Positions 50,475-64,000 of a DNA stretch of 64,000 bases are shown in pieces. Position 1 is the first letter of the stretch. Each line of letters opens with the position of its first letter. The notes beneath the pieces are model-generated. The model was given only the letters and a program-made list of their open reading frames with translations. It was not told the origin of the DNA and searched no databases. Where the stretch lies: contig CM036619.1 of the NCBI GenBank assembly GCA_020746105.1, forward strand, positions 14,856,238 to 14,920,237. The letters run 5' to 3'. The stretch is from Trogon surrucura (lineage: Eukaryota; Chordata; Aves; Trogoniformes; Trogonidae). The position numbers and the translations under genes are program-made.

Positions 50475-52330
50475 ATAAACATATTAAGTAACTTTAATGC
50501 TACTTAGCATAAGTCTTTGTTAGGTACTTTCATCCATATACTCCAGTGTATTTGATACAATACGAAGCATTTTTAAAAGTATATGCCTCTAGATAAAATG
50601 TTCACAAAACAGGTTTCAATGCAAGTAGAGAATCAGAAAACCAAACCAAACAAACAAATCAGTCAGAGTACAAAATCTCTGGAAGGTAAAAATTTCAGAA
50701 AACCAGATATACGAAAACATCCCACTGTAGTAATTCAGGTCGACAGAGTGGCTCCCGTAGTCGCAGCAGGGCTGCCACTCACCGCAGTGTCATCCACAAG
50801 AACCCGCTCTGGGTCAGCGGCGACTACACAGCACTACCGAGGGTGGCTGGCTCTCAGAAAACCTTGTACCTGGCAAGTTTGATAAAGTAACCTTCAGAGC
50901 AGACACCCTTGTTGGCTCAAGGAGAACGAGTAGGCCTGGGAATGAAGAAAGTCCTGTCTTGCATTATCCAACCACCGTGCATGTCTGCAGAATATTAAGG
51001 TGCACTGGCAAGACATGGTGAGCGAGTTCTTTTATGAATGACAGGGAGCCTTATTCTCCCAGGTTATCAACTTGGCACTATTCACAAGAGCAGAAATTAT
51101 TTACTAGCATTATTAAAATAAAGTGTCGCCATCTGCACAGCACTCGTTGTGTTAGTGAGCAAAGCACAACGCTATCGTTTAGTTTTGTTAAATTAAATTT
51201 CTACATATAATACCGTATGCCATTACAGAACAGCGATATTCAAGAGAGGCTCAATTAAATGTCATTCATGCCAAAAGCAAACTCCATAGTGGGCGGACTG
51301 CTTTGCATTCCACTGCTTTCAGTAAGATGCTGCACCGGCACCTGTCCAAATGAAAACACCTTTACAACACTGAAGCTTTAGAATGCAACAAATAACACAC
51401 TGCAAGAATTGAGGTCAGACGTTATTCACCATTTGGTAACATTCCATTCAAATGAAATTGACTCATAATAAGTAACAAATGTAGCACTTGAAGTAACAAA
51501 AACAAAGCTGTACTCCCACAAAATAAAACAGTGCAAATATTCCTGTTAAACAAAAATATACCGTGTATATACACATACAACACAAATGCACTGTTTTGTT
51601 TTCCAGTATAAATAGATCCAATTAAGCTAAATTCCTAAAACTAATGAACTACTGACTGACAGTCCTAGTTTCCACCTACTAAGGAATACACTTAAGGTTT
51701 GAGGATCAGACAATCACAGCCAGATATGGCTCGAAAAGAGTACCAAAAGATTTCACTGGATGGATATTTAAAATATTTTCCCTGTACATCAAAATTAACA
51801 ATATATATAACTATGGTGGCATCACAAGATCAGTTTGGGCCCTGACCATGCAAAGGAGCAGTACACAGAAAACTGATGACTCCACAAGGAGCCTCAAGGC
51901 TCTACTTGTGCACAACGCACAGGAATGCTGCGAAGCACGCACGGCCCAACCCCAGGACTTAACAAGGGGGAAGCTCTTTAGCTGCCTACACAACGAACAC
52001 GTTAGTTTAGTTCCCATTTTCTTCCCCTTCTTATTTAGCACTCAAATTCTGTTATATGCTAACAACACAGTTGTTTATCCCTGAATTCCATAATACCATA
52101 CAACGAGTATGCTTCTAATATGACACAATAAAAATAAAAATTAGAAAGGGAAGAGGTGGAAACTTGTTCTCTGTTGAGGAAATCCTGATTAGGCGTTATT
52201 TGCATTTCAGCACTTCGAAACAGATTTTAAGCAAAACCAGTCTTTTGGGAACTAGATTACAGTAAAACAGACAAGTAGCACTTAATATGATCTGAAGTGG
52301 AACACTCAGGCATCAACTTTTCTTCAACTG
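50475..52330 (-). other. MAL2: MAL2 3' untranslated region (end uncertain)
   Basis: The sequence after the MAL2 stop is AT-rich and free of recognisable repeats. No AATAAA occurs on the minus strand from the stop down to 49572. The first common variant is ATTAAA at 50498-50493, which would give a 3' UTR of about 1.85 kb, similar to what I recall for mammalian MAL2. Further ATTAAA variants lie near 50085, 49913 and 49729, and AATAAA at 49572-49567. The end shown is a guess. Confidence 0.4.

Positions 52331-64000
<11,670 letters not shown>

Overview
The window comes from a bird, most likely a passerine. It is full of CR1 LINE copies with the avian 3' tail of (ATTCTATG)n octamers. It has solo LTRs of avian endogenous-retrovirus types. 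It also holds two SINEs made of a tRNA-Ile-like head joined to a CR1 tail, the design described for passerine TguSINE1. There is no prokaryotic or viral gene organisation, and most open frames across the left 52 kb are chance or belong to CR1.

One host gene is supported: MAL2, on the minus strand, complete in four coding exons. Exon 1 is 62975-63109, exon 2 is 60601-60771, exon 3 is 54929-55084 and exon 4 is 52331-52402. All splice sites are GT/AG, all introns are phase 0, and the product is 177 residues with four membrane spans (MARVEL family). A CpG-rich promoter region with GC boxes covers exon 1. The 3' UTR runs leftward from 52330, but no canonical AATAAA is seen on the minus strand until about 49570.

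Layout. 1-6431: a solo LTR (675-1187), a decayed CR1 (1310-2321), single-copy DNA with a 28-base C run, and a CR1 tail. 6432-23029: an ERVL-type LTR, a plus-strand SINE at 12109, several CR1 fragments, and an ERVK-type solo LTR with perfect 6-bp target duplications (22617-23029). 23030-32239: about 9 kb in which I recognise nothing. 32240-44103: CR1 pieces, a SINE and CR1 lying exactly head to head (37043-38930; the CR1 keeps an uninterrupted reverse-transcriptase frame), a GT repeat, a very old amniote-type CR1 (about 42090-42685) and another CR1. 44104-52330: single-copy DNA, a 1038-bp solo LTR with perfect 5-bp duplications (48205-49252), and the MAL2 3' UTR. 52331-64000: MAL2 and its upstream flank.

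In human the order is COLEC10-MAL2-CCN3, so the long gene-free left side may be the MAL2-CCN3 interval; this is inference, as neither neighbour is in view. I found no convincing undescribed system. The most unusual structures are the head-to-head SINE/CR1 junction and the 40-50 bp repeat array inside the large LTR.
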